Origin: Rhodobacteraceae bacterium (ex Bugula neritina AB1)
Lineage (GTDB): Bacteria > Pseudomonadota > Alphaproteobacteria > Rhodobacterales > Rhodobacteraceae
Direction of reading: 5' to 3'
DNA: 64,000 nucleotides
NCBI GenBank assembly: GCA_001730095.1
Contig: MDLF01000032.1
Coordinates: 1 to 64,000 of the forward strand
Each line of letters starts with the position of its first letter. Position 1 is the stretch's first letter. Of the stretch, positions 33,932 through 43,101 are shown piece after piece. Made by a program: the position numbers and the translations under genes. The notes beneath the pieces are model-generated. The model had not been told where the DNA came from. It searched no databases and worked only from the letters and a program-made list of their open reading frames with translations.

Positions 33932-34192
33932 TCAGTCGACGCATGCCGATCTCCTCGTAGCCAGGGTGCAGACCAGGTCAAGTGTCGCCATGGCCTGATC
34001 CAGCGCAGAGACAAAACCCAGTCCGATTGCTGCCGTCACGATCCAGGTTGCCAGATGATAGCCCGCATTGGCCGGAACCGTGGCGGCAAAACCAAAGCGC
34101 GCGGCACTGGCGGCAAAGACCAGGTTGCCGGGGCCGGGGCTGTAGGCAAGCGGGAACAGGAACATGATCAGGGCTGCGGTTGTCTGGAGCAT
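33932..34192 (-). pseudogene. truncated LysE family transporter
   Basis: The first 60 or so residues match the LysE family (FPLAYSPGPGNLVFAASAAR and a following hydrophobic segment). The frame then ends at residue 86 in TRRSACVD, whereas family members have about 200 residues. No continuation is visible in any frame of the remaining 140 bp before the esterase gene. It looks like a 3' deletion. The region is flanked by ald and its terminator. Confidence 0.75.
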
Positions 34193-34273
34193 CTTAAGAC
34201 CTCTTGCTGCAGCGTCAGAAAGGCCATTTCCGACCTCCCGGTCGATCCGGTTTTTGCGCAAAAGGCAGGCATG

Positions 34274-34301
34274 AAAAAGCCCCGCCGGAGTGGCGGGGCT
34301 T
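34274..34301 (-). terminator. Rho-independent terminator of ald
   Basis: AAGCCCCGCC and GGCGGGGCTT form a 10-bp stem with a 5-nt loop, and on the minus strand a T-run follows. It lies 30 bp after the ald stop. Confidence 0.92.
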
Positions 34302-34330
34302 GGCAGTTTTCTTGTAGTCCCGAGGGCTGA

Positions 34331-35449
34331 TTACAGCGCCAGCGCCTCTTCCGGGGTGATGCAGTCCAGGCCCAGGGCCTCGCCCACCGCAGCATAGGTC
34401 AGCTTGCCTGCGTGCACGTTCAGGCCGTTCAGCAGGTGCTTGTCGTCCTTGCATGCCTGGCGCCAGCCTTTGTTGGCCAGGTTCAGCATGAAGGGCAGGG
34501 TGGCGTTGCCCAGTGCTTGGGTCGAGGTGCGCGCCACGGCGCCCGGCATGTTCGCCACACAATAGTGCATGATGCCGTCGACTTCATAGATCGGCTCGGC
34601 GTGGGTGGTCGCCTTGGAGGTCTCAAAGCAGCCGCCCTGGTCGATCGCAACGTCCACCAGCACTGCGCCCGGCTTCATTTCGCTGAGCTGTGCGCGGGAC
34701 ACCAGTTTCGGTGCCGCCGCACCCGGGATCAGAACCGCGCCGATTACCATGTCGGCCTCACGGACCAGCTCGGCAGTGGCGCCGGCGGTGGAGTACTGGT
34801 TCTTGAACTCGCGGCCGAAGACGTCGTCCAGATACTTCAGACGGGTCAGCGAACGGTCCAGGATGGTCACATCCGCGCCCATGCCTGCAGCCACTTTGGC
34901 TGCGTGGGTGCCGACAACGCCGCCGCCGATCACAACAACCTTGGCTGGTGCTACGCCCGGGACGCCGCCCATCAGAACGCCGCGGCCGCCGTTGGCCTTT
35001 TGCAGGGTGTAGGCGCCGACCTGCGGTGCCAGACGACCGGCAACTTCCGACATCGGCGCCAGCAGCGGCAGGCCGCCGCGGTCATCGGTGACGGTTTCAT
35101 AGGCGATGGCGGTGCAGCCCGATTCCAGCAGGTCATGGGTCTGGTCCGGATCGGGTGCCAGGTGCAGGTAGGTGAACAGCAGCTGGTCTTTGCGCAGCAT
35201 CTTACGTTCAACCGCCTGCGGTTCCTTCACCTTGACGATCATGTCGGCGGAGGCAAAGATTTCCTCGGCGGTGTCCAGGATGACGGCGCCGGCAGCGGCA
35301 TAATCTTCGTCAGTAAAGCCGGCACCCAGGCCTGCGCCTTTCTGAATGACAACGTCGTGGCCGTGGGAAACTGCTTCGCGGGCAGCATCCGGGGTCATGC
35401 CGACGCGGAATTCCTGCGGTTTGATTTCGGTGGGGCAGCCGATTTTCAT
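34331..35449 (-). CDS. ald: alanine dehydrogenase
   Basis: This 372-residue NAD-dependent enzyme interconverts L-alanine with pyruvate and ammonium. Catalytic Lys and His lie in MIVKVKEPQ and FTYLHLAPD (about residues 74 and 95). The NAD-binding Rossmann segment is [20 protein letters not shown], and the end [20 protein letters not shown] is typical. GAGGAG precedes the start. The divergent Lrp-type gene at 35588 is the expected regulator (AldR type). Confidence 0.97.
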   Translation of the reverse strand: MKIGCPTEIKPQEFRVGMTPDAAREAVSHGHDVVIQKGAGLGAGFTDEDYAAAGAVILDTAEEIFASADMIVKVKEPQAVERKMLRKDQLLFTYLHLAPDPDQTHDLLESGCTAIAYETVTDDRGGLPLLAPMSEVAGRLAPQVGAYTLQKANGGRGVLMGGVPGVAPAKVVVIGGGVVGTHAAKVAAGMGADVTILDRSLTRLKYLDDVFGREFKNQYSTAGATAELVREADMVIGAVLIPGAAAPKLVSRAQLSEMKPGAVLVDVAIDQGGCFETSKATTHAEPIYEVDGIMHYCVANMPGAVARTSTQALGNATLPFMLNLANKGWRQACKDDKHLLNGLNVHAGKLTYAAVGEALGLDCITPEEALAL

Positions 35450-35587
35450 TTTGATATCTCCTCAAACTCTCTGCATCCAGCTTGGGGGAGCTGCGACAAA
35501 AGGTGCTGCTTTTTTGAGCGGAATAAAAACATGCCTTTCGAAGAATCTTCACGTATACTGCCGGAATACAGCAAGGATCTTCGCAAA

Positions 35588-36046
35588 ATGTCGTTAGACG
35601 AAACAGATCGTCGCATTCTGTCGGTGCTTCAAAAGCAGGGCCGTGTTTCCAACGCCGATCTGTCGGACCGGGTGCACCTGTCTGCCTCGGCCTGCCACCG
35701 GCGGGTGCAGCGGCTGGAGGCAGAAGGGTACATCCGCGACTATGTTGCACTGCTGGATGCACGAAAGATGAACGTGCCGACCACCGTATTTGTGGAGATT
35801 ACCCTGTCGGGGCAGGCGGATGAAGTGCTGGATGCGTTCGAAAAGGCAGTGTCGCGTATCCCGGATGTGCTGGAGTGTCACCTGATGGCCGGCACTGCGG
35901 ATTACATCCTCAAAGTGGTGGCAGAAAACACTGAGGATTTCGCCCGCATCCATCGCCAGTATCTGGCACGTCTGCCGGGGGTGGCGCAGATGCAGTCGAG
36001 TTTTGCCTTGCGCACGGTGTTCAAAACTACGGCGCTGCCAGTCTGA
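35588..36046 (+). CDS. Lrp/AsnC family regulator, probable ald regulator
   Basis: This 152-residue protein starts MSLDETDRRILSVLQKQGRV, then has the helix-turn-helix NADLSDRVHLSASACHRRVQ and a C-terminal ligand domain (VLECHLMAGTADYILKV). An in-frame ATG at 35531 would add 19 residues, but the family start fits 35588. It is divergent from ald over 138 bp. Activation of ald by alanine through such a regulator is known in other alphaproteobacteria. Confidence 0.92.
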   Translation: MSLDETDRRILSVLQKQGRVSNADLSDRVHLSASACHRRVQRLEAEGYIRDYVALLDARKMNVPTTVFVEITLSGQADEVLDAFEKAVSRIPDVLECHLMAGTADYILKVVAENTEDFARIHRQYLARLPGVAQMQSSFALRTVFKTTALPV

Positions 36047-36116
36047 GGCCAGTCTGAAGCAGGGCTTCAGGTGGCGGTATGGCTGCCCTCTTCCTGTGCA
36101 CCGGAACAGCGCTAAT

Positions 36117-36956
36117 TCAGGCCGGGCCGGGATAGGTGAACAGCAAAAGATGTGCAAAGTTGAAGGCAAAGTGCATCAGCACCGGCGCGCAGAACCGGCC
36201 CGATCCCCAATATCCCAGCCCGCAGGCCAGCCCCAGAAGCGTTGCAAATGCAGCCACCGCAGGGCCGGCGCCGATGTGGGCGAGGCCGAACAGCAGGCTG
36301 GCAGTGGCAATGCCGACCGCAGGCCCGAAGGATCGGGTCAGGCCCTGCTGCAGATAACCGCGGAAGAAGGCTTCTTCTGCCAGGCAGGTGAGCAGCAGGT
36401 TTGAGGCCATCCATAGGAGGGTCCACTCCGGCAGCGACAGCTCCAGGTGCAGCGCGCCAGTCAGCAGGGCGGCTGGCAGCAGCGCGGCGAGGAGCAGCAA
36501 GCCAGACAGCCAGGCCGAACGCCCAGCAGGATCATTGGGCTGCAACAGCGCAGGCCAGGCGAGCAGCAGGACAAAAAACACCAGCGGCTTGTCGAGGTTC
36601 AAATGCAGTGAATAGGGGGCGCTGGCAGGACCGGCCTGGACCTGATCGAGGATCAGCAGGTTGTGCACCCCCGGCAGCAGATGTGCGCCAAGCGCCAGCG
36701 CCCACAAGGCCAGCGCCAGATGGCTGATCAGTTTGGCAGGACCGCGGATGCGGGCCACAAAGGCGGCACACAGCAGCCCCGCGGCCAGTGCCGTCAGCGC
36801 CAGCGGCTCCAGATGGCCAAGTGCCAAAGCCGCAGCGCCAAAGACCGCAAGCAGGGCAAAGGCCAGGTGACGCTGCCCGGCCCAGCCCAAGGCAAGCGCC
36901 GTCATCAGGATCAGCCAGGGGCAGGTTTGTGGCAGGGGTGTCAGAAAAATGCTCAT
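36117..36956 (-). CDS. CPBP family intramembrane glutamic endopeptidase
   Basis: This protein of about 279 residues has eight or more hydrophobic segments. The CPBP/Abi motif EEAFFRGYLQQGLTRSFG lies near residue 195, followed by SLLFGLAHIGAGPAVAAFAT and a C-terminal PVLMHFAFNFAHLLL, giving the conserved Glu-Glu-Arg and two His motifs. The enzyme would cleave within the membrane; targets are unknown. Start choice lies between GTG 36965 and ATG 36956. Confidence 0.9.
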   Translation of the reverse strand: MSIFLTPLPQTCPWLILMTALALGWAGQRHLAFALLAVFGAAALALGHLEPLALTALAAGLLCAAFVARIRGPAKLISHLALALWALALGAHLLPGVHNLLILDQVQAGPASAPYSLHLNLDKPLVFFVLLLAWPALLQPNDPAGRSAWLSGLLLLAALLPAALLTGALHLELSLPEWTLLWMASNLLLTCLAEEAFFRGYLQQGLTRSFGPAVGIATASLLFGLAHIGAGPAVAAFATLLGLACGLGYWGSGRFCAPVLMHFAFNFAHLLLFTYPGPA

Positions 36957-37141
36957 GACCGGCACATAATCCGCCCATTTCGAGGATTTCCAGCCTGTTG
37001 TGAAGGGGCTTTTGGGCTTTTGCGCTTGAACCTGCCGGGGAATTCCGATTGCCTTGGGGGAGGCTGCAAGGGGGCTCAGCCCGTCTCATAGCGCCGCTAG
37101 CAGGCTGACTTTGCATCACCAGACAAGGAAGGAACCCGCCC

Positions 37142-38059
37142 GTGACCCGCGAATTTGAAACCGCCTCCCTCGCTTGGCTGGAAGCGGAGCTGCAGGACAC
37201 GCTGGACGAGGACATTGAAATCGAGTTCTCCGAGCCGATGCTGAGCCAGGAGATCCGAAAGATCTACCGTGAGCAGCACCCGGAGATGCTGGATCGGCAG
37301 GTTTACTTCCGCAATCTTTTGCGGCTGCAGGCCGAGCTGATCAAAGTGCAGGATTGGGTGCAACAGACCGGCGCCAAGGTCTGTATCCTGTTTGAGGGTC
37401 GCGATGCAGCGGGCAAGGGCGGGGTGATCAAGCGGATCACCCAGCGGCTGGACCCGCGGGTGGCCCGGGTGGTGGCACTGCCAGCGCCGAACCGCCGCGA
37501 ACAAAGCCAATGGTATTTCCAGCGCTATGTGCCGCATCTGCCTGCTGGCGGCGAAATCGTGCTGTTTGACCGTTCCTGGTACAATCGGGCGGGGGTCGAA
37601 CAGGTGATGGGCTTTGCCACCGAGGAGCAGGTGGAACAGTTCTTTCAGGACGTACCCGAATTTGAGCGAATGCTGGCACGGTCCGGAATCATTCTGCTGA
37701 AATACTGGTTCTCGATCACCGACGAAGAGCAGCAGCTGCGGTTCATGATGCGCATTCATGATCCAATGAAACAGTGGAAGCTGTCGCCTATGGATCTGGA
37801 GAGCCGAATCCGCTGGGAGCAATACACCAAGGCCAAGGAGGAAATGCTGGAACGCACCAATATTCCCGAGGCCCCCTGGTATGTTGTCGAGGGCAACGAC
37901 AAAAAACGCGAACGGCTGAACTGCATCGAGCACCTGTTGACCAAGATCCCCTATGAAGAAGTGCCGGTTGAAAAAGTGGAGCTGCCGGACCGCAAGTACA
38001 ATCCGGATTACGAGCGCCAGGTGCTGCCGGATGAACTGTATGTGCCAAAGATTTACTGA
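37142..38059 (+). CDS. ppk2: polyphosphate kinase 2
   Basis: This 305-residue PPK2 uses polyphosphate to phosphorylate nucleoside diphosphates (or the reverse). The Walker A motif is FEGRDAAGKGGVIKRITQRL near residue 84, and Walker B is VLFDRSWYNRAGVEQVMGF. Also seen are WYFQRYVPHLPAGGE and the lid-like KQWKLSPMDLESRIRWEQY. It starts at GTG, with AAGGAAGGA upstream. Length and motifs fit a one-domain class I enzyme. Confidence 0.94.
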   Translation: MTREFETASLAWLEAELQDTLDEDIEIEFSEPMLSQEIRKIYREQHPEMLDRQVYFRNLLRLQAELIKVQDWVQQTGAKVCILFEGRDAAGKGGVIKRITQRLDPRVARVVALPAPNRREQSQWYFQRYVPHLPAGGEIVLFDRSWYNRAGVEQVMGFATEEQVEQFFQDVPEFERMLARSGIILLKYWFSITDEEQQLRFMMRIHDPMKQWKLSPMDLESRIRWEQYTKAKEEMLERTNIPEAPWYVVEGNDKKRERLNCIEHLLTKIPYEEVPVEKVELPDRKYNPDYERQVLPDELYVPKIY

Positions 38060-38128
38060 GCTCAGATACTGGACGTAAGAAAGGGGCACACCGTGGCGCG
38101 CCCCTGCTGTTTTGGTTCGGCAGGATGG

Positions 38129-39220
38129 TCAGAATAGGAAATCACCAGAGCTGAGGTCTTGCTCTGTGATGCCTGCCAGCAACATGCCGTCACCGTCAAT
38201 GTCCGTGATCAGCAAGCCATTTGAGGTTTGCCGAGTATGATTGTTCATCAGGTCGCCGTAGCTGGTGATGCCATCCGCGTTGCGGAGGTCAATCCGTTCA
38301 CCGCTGGCACTGGGATTGAAGTCGGTGACGGTGTCGTCGCCAGAACTGAAGACAAAGATATCACCGCCGCCCTTGCCGGTCAGTTTGTCGTTGCCGGAGC
38401 CGCCGTCGAGAGTGTCGCGGCCAGTGCCGCCCCAAAGTTTGTCGTTGCCGCTGCCTCCGTCTATGTCGTCAGAGCCGGACTGACCGCGCAGTTTGTCATT
38501 GCCGCTGCCACCGTTCAGGTCATCATCGCCGCCGCCGCCTTGCAGGGTATCTGCCTGGCTGCCTCCGTTCAGAGCGTCGTGGCCGCCCATGCCTTTCAGC
38601 TTGTCACGGCCGTCATTGCCGTCCAGGCGGTCACTGCCGCTGCTTCCAGTCAGTGTGTCGTTACCGGCCAGCCCATCGAGGTTGCCGGAGCTGGTGAGGG
38701 TGATGGCATCGTTGCCCATGGTGGCCTGTCCGGTGCTGCCACCGGAGCCGCCACCAGAGCCATTGTCCAGCTGTAGCTGGGCGCTGGTCTTGGCGAAATT
38801 CTGGGTGACCATAACTGCGTCCCAGCCTTTGAAATTGCCCTGCTCGATGCCAATACCAATTACTTCGACATTGGCATTCAGGATGTTGGCACGGTGCCCT
38901 GGGCTGTTCATCAGAGAATTGTGCAGATCGATCACGTCATCGGCCAGGCCAGGGGCGCCGCGCTCGCTTTGCCAGGCGATGTTTTCCGCCCAGGTCCAGC
39001 TGCCGGAGAAGGCAAAGCCTGCATCCTCCATCCGATCACCTGCACTGGAGCCGCCGGAACCTGTGTGGGAGAACACATCCGCTTGCAGCATCCATTCGCT
39101 GTGGTCCTCAGCGGAATCGTTGAGCCGCAGCTCCAGCTGAACCGGGTTAAGCCCGCGTGAAGTGCGCTCAGCGTTGATCAGCTCGAGCATCTGCCGCTCG
39201 AGATCGCTTGCCTGTGACAT
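38129..39220 (-). CDS. CAP-domain protein with C-terminal RTX calcium-binding repeats
   Basis: This protein of about 363 residues has an N-terminal CAP/SCP domain (residues 10-145) with LINAERTSRGLNPVQ, HSEWMLQADVFSHTG, WTWAENIAW and NSPGHRANILNANVEVIGIG. A Gly/Ser linker follows, then about nine glycine-rich nonapeptides of GGxGxD type (GGSGNDKL, GGGGDDDL) and a C-terminal tail typical of type I secretion signals (FVFSSGDDTVTDFNPSAS, ending DFLF). No N-terminal signal is present, so export by a type I system is inferred. ATG 39220 is chosen; 39235 is also possible. Confidence 0.9.
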   Translation of the reverse strand: MSQASDLERQMLELINAERTSRGLNPVQLELRLNDSAEDHSEWMLQADVFSHTGSGGSSAGDRMEDAGFAFSGSWTWAENIAWQSERGAPGLADDVIDLHNSLMNSPGHRANILNANVEVIGIGIEQGNFKGWDAVMVTQNFAKTSAQLQLDNGSGGGSGGSTGQATMGNDAITLTSSGNLDGLAGNDTLTGSSGSDRLDGNDGRDKLKGMGGHDALNGGSQADTLQGGGGDDDLNGGSGNDKLRGQSGSDDIDGGSGNDKLWGGTGRDTLDGGSGNDKLTGKGGGDIFVFSSGDDTVTDFNPSASGERIDLRNADGITSYGDLMNNHTRQTSNGLLITDIDGDGMLLAGITEQDLSSGDFLF

Positions 39221-39265
39221 CGTAAACTGCTCCATGAGTGAGCCGGTTCCCCGGCGGTGCGCCAC

Positions 39266-39849
39266 CCGGTTAAAGGAAATTAAGTTTGCGTGAAGGGTAG
39301 GTAAGTAATTTGGCAGTTTTGCGGCAAAGCTCTGCCCGTTCGATGGCTAGGACTGCGCGGATTGTTGCGCGTTCTGCCGGTTCACGGGTGCGCAGATAGG
39401 CAGCGGCAACTGTCCGCTGTCCTGCGCCCTGCCGGGAGGCCGCTAGCGGATTCGGCCATGCAGAAGTTGACTACGGGAAAGAGATTGCGGGGGGGGCGGA
39501 AGCGATCCGGACGCCGCCGGGGGGGATGGCAGCGTCCGGTAAATTGGACCCCCGTGGGAGGGGAGGCGAGCCTTGTTTACAGGGACCAAGACCAGCGCCG
39601 GTTAAAGGGGGGGGAAGCGCCGCCTGCCCAAGGGATCCAGAAAACCGGGAGTTCCAGGCCCGGCCGGCGGGGCAATTGTTAGGGAAACGCAACTTAACAG
39701 CCCTGCCGTGGCTTTAGGTATAGCATGGCTTGGAAAAGAAATACACCCTAAAGATGTGTTTGAGATCAATTTAATATTTTTACGTGTGCATCTGATGCAT
39801 GGAAGAAGCGGCTGCGCTGCAGCCCCGCCAAAACGAAGTGCCCCAAATG
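39266..39849. other. intergenic region with G-runs, no supported gene
   Basis: About 580 bp lie between the CAP/RTX gene and the rpsU terminator. Open frames here are biased by poly-G and give no recognisable protein. Three runs of 7 to 8 G occur on the plus strand at 39489-39496, 39519-39525 and 39607-39614. An AT-rich patch at about 39760-39790 could hold a promoter. Confidence 0.5.
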
Positions 39850-39853
39850 ACAA

Positions 39854-39879
39854 ACCCCCGGGCAGAGCCGCGGGGGTCG
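39854..39879 (-). terminator. probable terminator of rpsU
   Basis: ACCCCCG and CGGGGGT form the base of a GC-rich hairpin, with extra pairing inside. It lies about 70 bp past the rpsU stop. The T-run on the minus strand is weak. Confidence 0.5.
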
Positions 39880-39949
39880 TCTGATCTTCAGTTCGGGCTG
39901 ATCCTGAGACCCGCCCTAGTGCTGTCCAAAGCTGGAGAGCAAGGCGTGC

Positions 39950-40156
39950 TTACAGCAAACCTTCGCGCTGTGCTTTCTTACGTGCCAGTTTACGGGCACG
40001 GCGGATCGCTTCAGCTTTCTCGCGCGCTTTTTTCTCGGACGGCTTTTCGAAATGTTGCTTGAGCTTCATTTCGCGGAAGACGCCTTCACGCTGCAGCTTT
40101 TTCTTCAGGGCACGAAGCGCCTGATCGACGTTGTTGTCGCGAACACTAACCTGCAT
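39950..40156 (-). CDS. rpsU: 30S ribosomal protein S21
   Basis: This 68-residue S21 begins [20 protein letters not shown] and continues with [20 protein letters not shown] and a basic helical tail. The length is normal for alphaproteobacteria. It is divergent from the COQ9 gene at 40284, and an AAGGTGG site precedes it. Confidence 0.97.
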   Translation of the reverse strand: MQVSVRDNNVDQALRALKKKLQREGVFREMKLKQHFEKPSEKKAREKAEAIRRARKLARKKAQREGLL

Positions 40157-40283
40157 GTGGTTTTCACCACCTTTCTAAGTTGAGTTGCAAGGATTTGCAG
40201 GAAGTGGCCATATAGCAAAGCGCTGCAAATTTGTCTAGTAGGGTGGCGGAACCTATCAGAACGCTGCCGGCGGGAGGGTGCAA

Positions 40284-40985
40284 ATGAGCAAAGATCAGGA
40301 CCACGCACAGGACGATATCAAGGAAAAACTGCTGGATGCGGCCTTGATGCATGTGCCTTTTGATGGCTGGTCAGAGGTCACATTCCGCGCGGCCTGCCAG
40401 GATGCGGATGTGTCTGAGGTGCTGGCCCAAGCCATCTGTCCGCGCGGCGGTGTAGATCTGGCGCTGTCCTATCACGCACGCGGCGATTCGCTGATGCTTG
40501 AACGGCTGAAGAGCGCAGACCTGACCGGCCTCAGGTTCCGCGACAAGGTGGCAGCCGCGGTACGGTTCCGGCTGGAAGCGGTCGACGACAAAGAGGCGGT
40601 GCGCCGCGGCACCACGCTGCTCACTCTGCCGCAATACGCGGGCGACGGGGTCAAGGCGATCTGGGGCACCTGCGATCTGATCTGGGAGGCGCTGGGCGAC
40701 GGCGCGGATGATTTCAACTGGTACACCAAACGGGCATCTCTGGCAGGCGTCTATTCGTCAACCGTGCTGTACTGGCTGGGCGACGACAGCCTGGATCATC
40801 AGGCAACCTGGGACTTCCTGGACCGGCGTATTGATAACGTCATGGACTTTGAAAAGCTCAAAGCAGGGCTGCAAAAGAACCCGCTTCTGAAGCCGCTGCT
40901 GGCGGGGCCGAACTGGCTGGCTGAGCAGATCAAACCACCAAAACCATCCGGCGGTCTGCCGGGCATCCTGAACCCGAAACGGTAA
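40284..40985 (+). CDS. COQ9 family ubiquinone biosynthesis protein
   Basis: This 233-residue protein has a TetR-like helical N-terminus (LLDAALMHVPFDGWSEVTFR) and the lipid-binding COQ9 core (LSYHARGDSLMLERLKSADL, VDDKEAVRRGTTLLTLPQYA, IWEALGDGADDFNWYTKRAS). COQ9 binds isoprenoid intermediates and helps COQ7 hydroxylation in ubiquinone synthesis. GGGAGG precedes ATG 40284. The assignment is by sequence pattern; no other ubi gene is close. Confidence 0.9.
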   Translation: MSKDQDHAQDDIKEKLLDAALMHVPFDGWSEVTFRAACQDADVSEVLAQAICPRGGVDLALSYHARGDSLMLERLKSADLTGLRFRDKVAAAVRFRLEAVDDKEAVRRGTTLLTLPQYAGDGVKAIWGTCDLIWEALGDGADDFNWYTKRASLAGVYSSTVLYWLGDDSLDHQATWDFLDRRIDNVMDFEKLKAGLQKNPLLKPLLAGPNWLAEQIKPPKPSGGLPGILNPKR

Positions 40986-41253
40986 TCCGATCCTCCGAAA
41001 ACAGGGAGGGTCCGGATTAAACCAATTGGCAAGGCCGGTGGCATGACCATCCGGCCCAGGCCTGCGCAGACGCAGGACTTGCCCGCTATGGGGTCTTGTG
41101 TCAATATTAAATCAACCAAAAGTGGCGAATAATCTTCTGCTGTCTGGTCGTGAAACGGCTTTTCAGCAGGCAGGATCTGTCTGGGCTTCTGTCCCTGGCA
41201 AAGCCGGCCGGTGGCCGGTCTGAAACCTTGGTGTCTAAACAAGAGGAGCGGCA

Positions 41254-41928
41254 ATGAAAGATCTGAAAAGTGACTCGCCATTTGTGCTGGCTTTGACAAT
41301 CGTGAAGTCGAAACAGGATTTAGGCGACGGGATTGCGGCCAGCGATGACGTGTTGATTTGCGTTCGCAACGAGGACATCAATGAGACCCATCCGAATGTC
41401 ATCAGCGTGCCCACCCAGCGAATCCCGGCTGTTCTGGCAGAGAAGATAATCGCCGCCGGAGCCGAAGAGGGCAGCAGCGGCAGTACCACGATTTACCGGG
41501 GGCAGGCGGCCTCCAGCAAATCCGCAAACGGTCACAGTGAAATCATTTACGCCGTTGAGAGCCTTCTGGCGGGCAAGCTTGGGCTTGCGGATGCGATCGA
41601 GCGCGGCGAATTTTCCTTTACGGCCCGTCTTGCAGGCAACCAGATAGGCACGGCCAACCATCCGGAGTTTCATGGAACCGACCGGCCAGACCACGAAGAC
41701 CTGCAGATGATGAACATCATGGTGCGGGTTGACCGAGGGGCTGAGCTGCTGGGGGAACCGACAGTCAGCTATGATCACGTAAAATGGGTGTCCATCGACA
41801 AGTTCCGCACCATGTGGGCAAACGGCAAGCAACCCACGGATGTCGGGTTTACAGGCGAAGAGTCGTTCCGTCTTTGCATTCACGGTCTTTGCATTTCTTC
41901 CTCGGCGGATGTTCTCGCCGTTATCTGA
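41254..41928 (+). CDS. orphan Nudix-like protein in lower-GC DNA
   Basis: This 224-residue protein contains DDVLICVRNEDINETHPN and VISVPTQRIP near residues 31-58, a pattern seen in some poorly known Nudix-fold proteins. A further segment, DLQMMNIMVRVD, lies near 150 and GEPTVSYDHVKWVSIDKF near 168. I do not see a classical Nudix box with its REUXEE motif, so hydrolase activity is not supported. AAGAGG precedes the ATG. The gene and its upstream 260 bp are visibly less GC-rich than the neighbours, which suggests recent gain. Confidence 0.6.
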   Translation: MKDLKSDSPFVLALTIVKSKQDLGDGIAASDDVLICVRNEDINETHPNVISVPTQRIPAVLAEKIIAAGAEEGSSGSTTIYRGQAASSKSANGHSEIIYAVESLLAGKLGLADAIERGEFSFTARLAGNQIGTANHPEFHGTDRPDHEDLQMMNIMVRVDRGAELLGEPTVSYDHVKWVSIDKFRTMWANGKQPTDVGFTGEESFRLCIHGLCISSSADVLAVI

Positions 41929-42054
41929 AACGCTGCTCGCTTTCCCCTATGCCGTCGGAGATTTCGCAAAGGCGCCAGACTGCGGCGCCTTTGCTGTTTG
42001 CGCTGATCTGGCCGGATGCTAGGCAGGAGCCAAGGATCAGGAGGACATATTCCG

Positions 42055-43038
42055 ATGACAGAGATGATGCGCGCGGTGGAGATCACCAAACCCGGCGGGC
42101 CGGAGGTTCTGCAGCTTTGCCAGCGACCGGTGCCGCAGCCGGGCCATGGCGAGGTGGTGATCAAGGTGGCCTATGCCGGTGTGAACCGTCCCGATGCGCT
42201 GCAGCGTGCCGGTGCCTATGACCCGCCCAAAGGGGCCAGTGACCTGCCGGGGCTGGAGGCCTCAGGCGAAGTTGTGGCCGTGGGCGCAGGTGTCAGCGGC
42301 ATTGCAGCAGGTGATCAGGTTTGCGCGCTGCTGCCCGGTGGCGGCTATGCGGAATATGTGGCCACTCCGGCGGCCCATTGCCTGCCGGTTCCTGCCGGGC
42401 TGGACCTGAAACAGGCGGCCTGTCTGCCTGAAACCTTCTTTACTGTCTGGTCCAATGTCTTCACCCGCGGCGGGCTGAAGGCTGGCGAGCGGTTCCTGGT
42501 GCATGGCGGCTCATCCGGCATCGGCACCACGGCAATCCAGCTGGCCAGGGCGTTTGGGGCGCGGGTGTTTGCCACCGCAGGGTCGGATGAGAAATGCCAG
42601 GCCTGCCTGGACCTGGGGGCCGAACGGGCAATCAATTACCGGGACGAGGATTTCGTCAAGGTGCTGCGTGCGGAAGGCGGTGCGGATCTGGTGCTGGACA
42701 TGGTCGGCGGCGACTACATCCCGCGCAACGTCAAGGCAATGGCCGAGGATGGCCGTCTGGTGCAGATCGCCTTTCTGCAAGGCCCCAAGGTGGAGCTGAA
42801 CTTTGCCTTGATGATGGTCAAGCGGCTGACGCTGACCGGCTCCACTCTGCGGCCGCAAAGCGACCTGGCCAAGGCGCAGATCGCACAGGACCTGCGCGAG
42901 GCGGTCTGGCCGCTGATCGACGCAGGCAAGGTGGCGCCGGTGATGGACAGCACGTTTGCACTGGAGGATGCAGCCGCGGCCCACGCCCGGATGGAAAGCT
43001 CCGGCCACATCGGCAAGATCGTCCTGAAAGTGGGCTGA
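42055..43038 (+). CDS. NAD(P)H-quinone oxidoreductase (zinc-free MDR, PIG3 type)
   Basis: This 327-residue medium-chain reductase begins MTEMMRAVEITKPGGPEVLQ, with GVNRPDALQRAGAYDPP in the N-terminal domain. The NADPH-binding segment is RFLVHGGSSGIGTTAIQLAR near residue 142. It lacks the Cys and His zinc ligands of alcohol dehydrogenases, and the PIG3-like length fits a quinone or enone reductase. An AGGAGG site precedes ATG 42055; ATG 42064 is an alternative. Confidence 0.9.
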   Translation: MTEMMRAVEITKPGGPEVLQLCQRPVPQPGHGEVVIKVAYAGVNRPDALQRAGAYDPPKGASDLPGLEASGEVVAVGAGVSGIAAGDQVCALLPGGGYAEYVATPAAHCLPVPAGLDLKQAACLPETFFTVWSNVFTRGGLKAGERFLVHGGSSGIGTTAIQLARAFGARVFATAGSDEKCQACLDLGAERAINYRDEDFVKVLRAEGGADLVLDMVGGDYIPRNVKAMAEDGRLVQIAFLQGPKVELNFALMMVKRLTLTGSTLRPQSDLAKAQIAQDLREAVWPLIDAGKVAPVMDSTFALEDAAAAHARMESSGHIGKIVLKVG

Positions 43039-43057
43039 GCCTCAGGGGTGGACGGCA

Positions 43058-43083
43058 AAGGGCCGGCGGATGCGCCGGCCCTT
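43058..43083. terminator. bidirectional terminator
   Basis: AAGGGCCGGCG and CGCCGGCCCTT form a perfect 11-bp stem with a GATG loop between two convergent genes (stops at 43038 and 43102). Confidence 0.85.
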
Positions 43084-43101
43084 GTCATGAACAGCAAGCG
43101 G

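Noticed and set aside
34412-35587. Long N-terminal extension of the ald-divergent Lrp regulator
   Set aside because: The upstream part is antisense to ald; the Lrp domain begins cleanly at 35588.
39950-40156. CRISPR, prophage or transposon content around the small ribosomal and RTX genes
   Set aside because: No spaced direct repeats, integrase or transposase motifs were found here or elsewhere in the window; RTX codon repeats explain the periodic DNA at 38400-38650.
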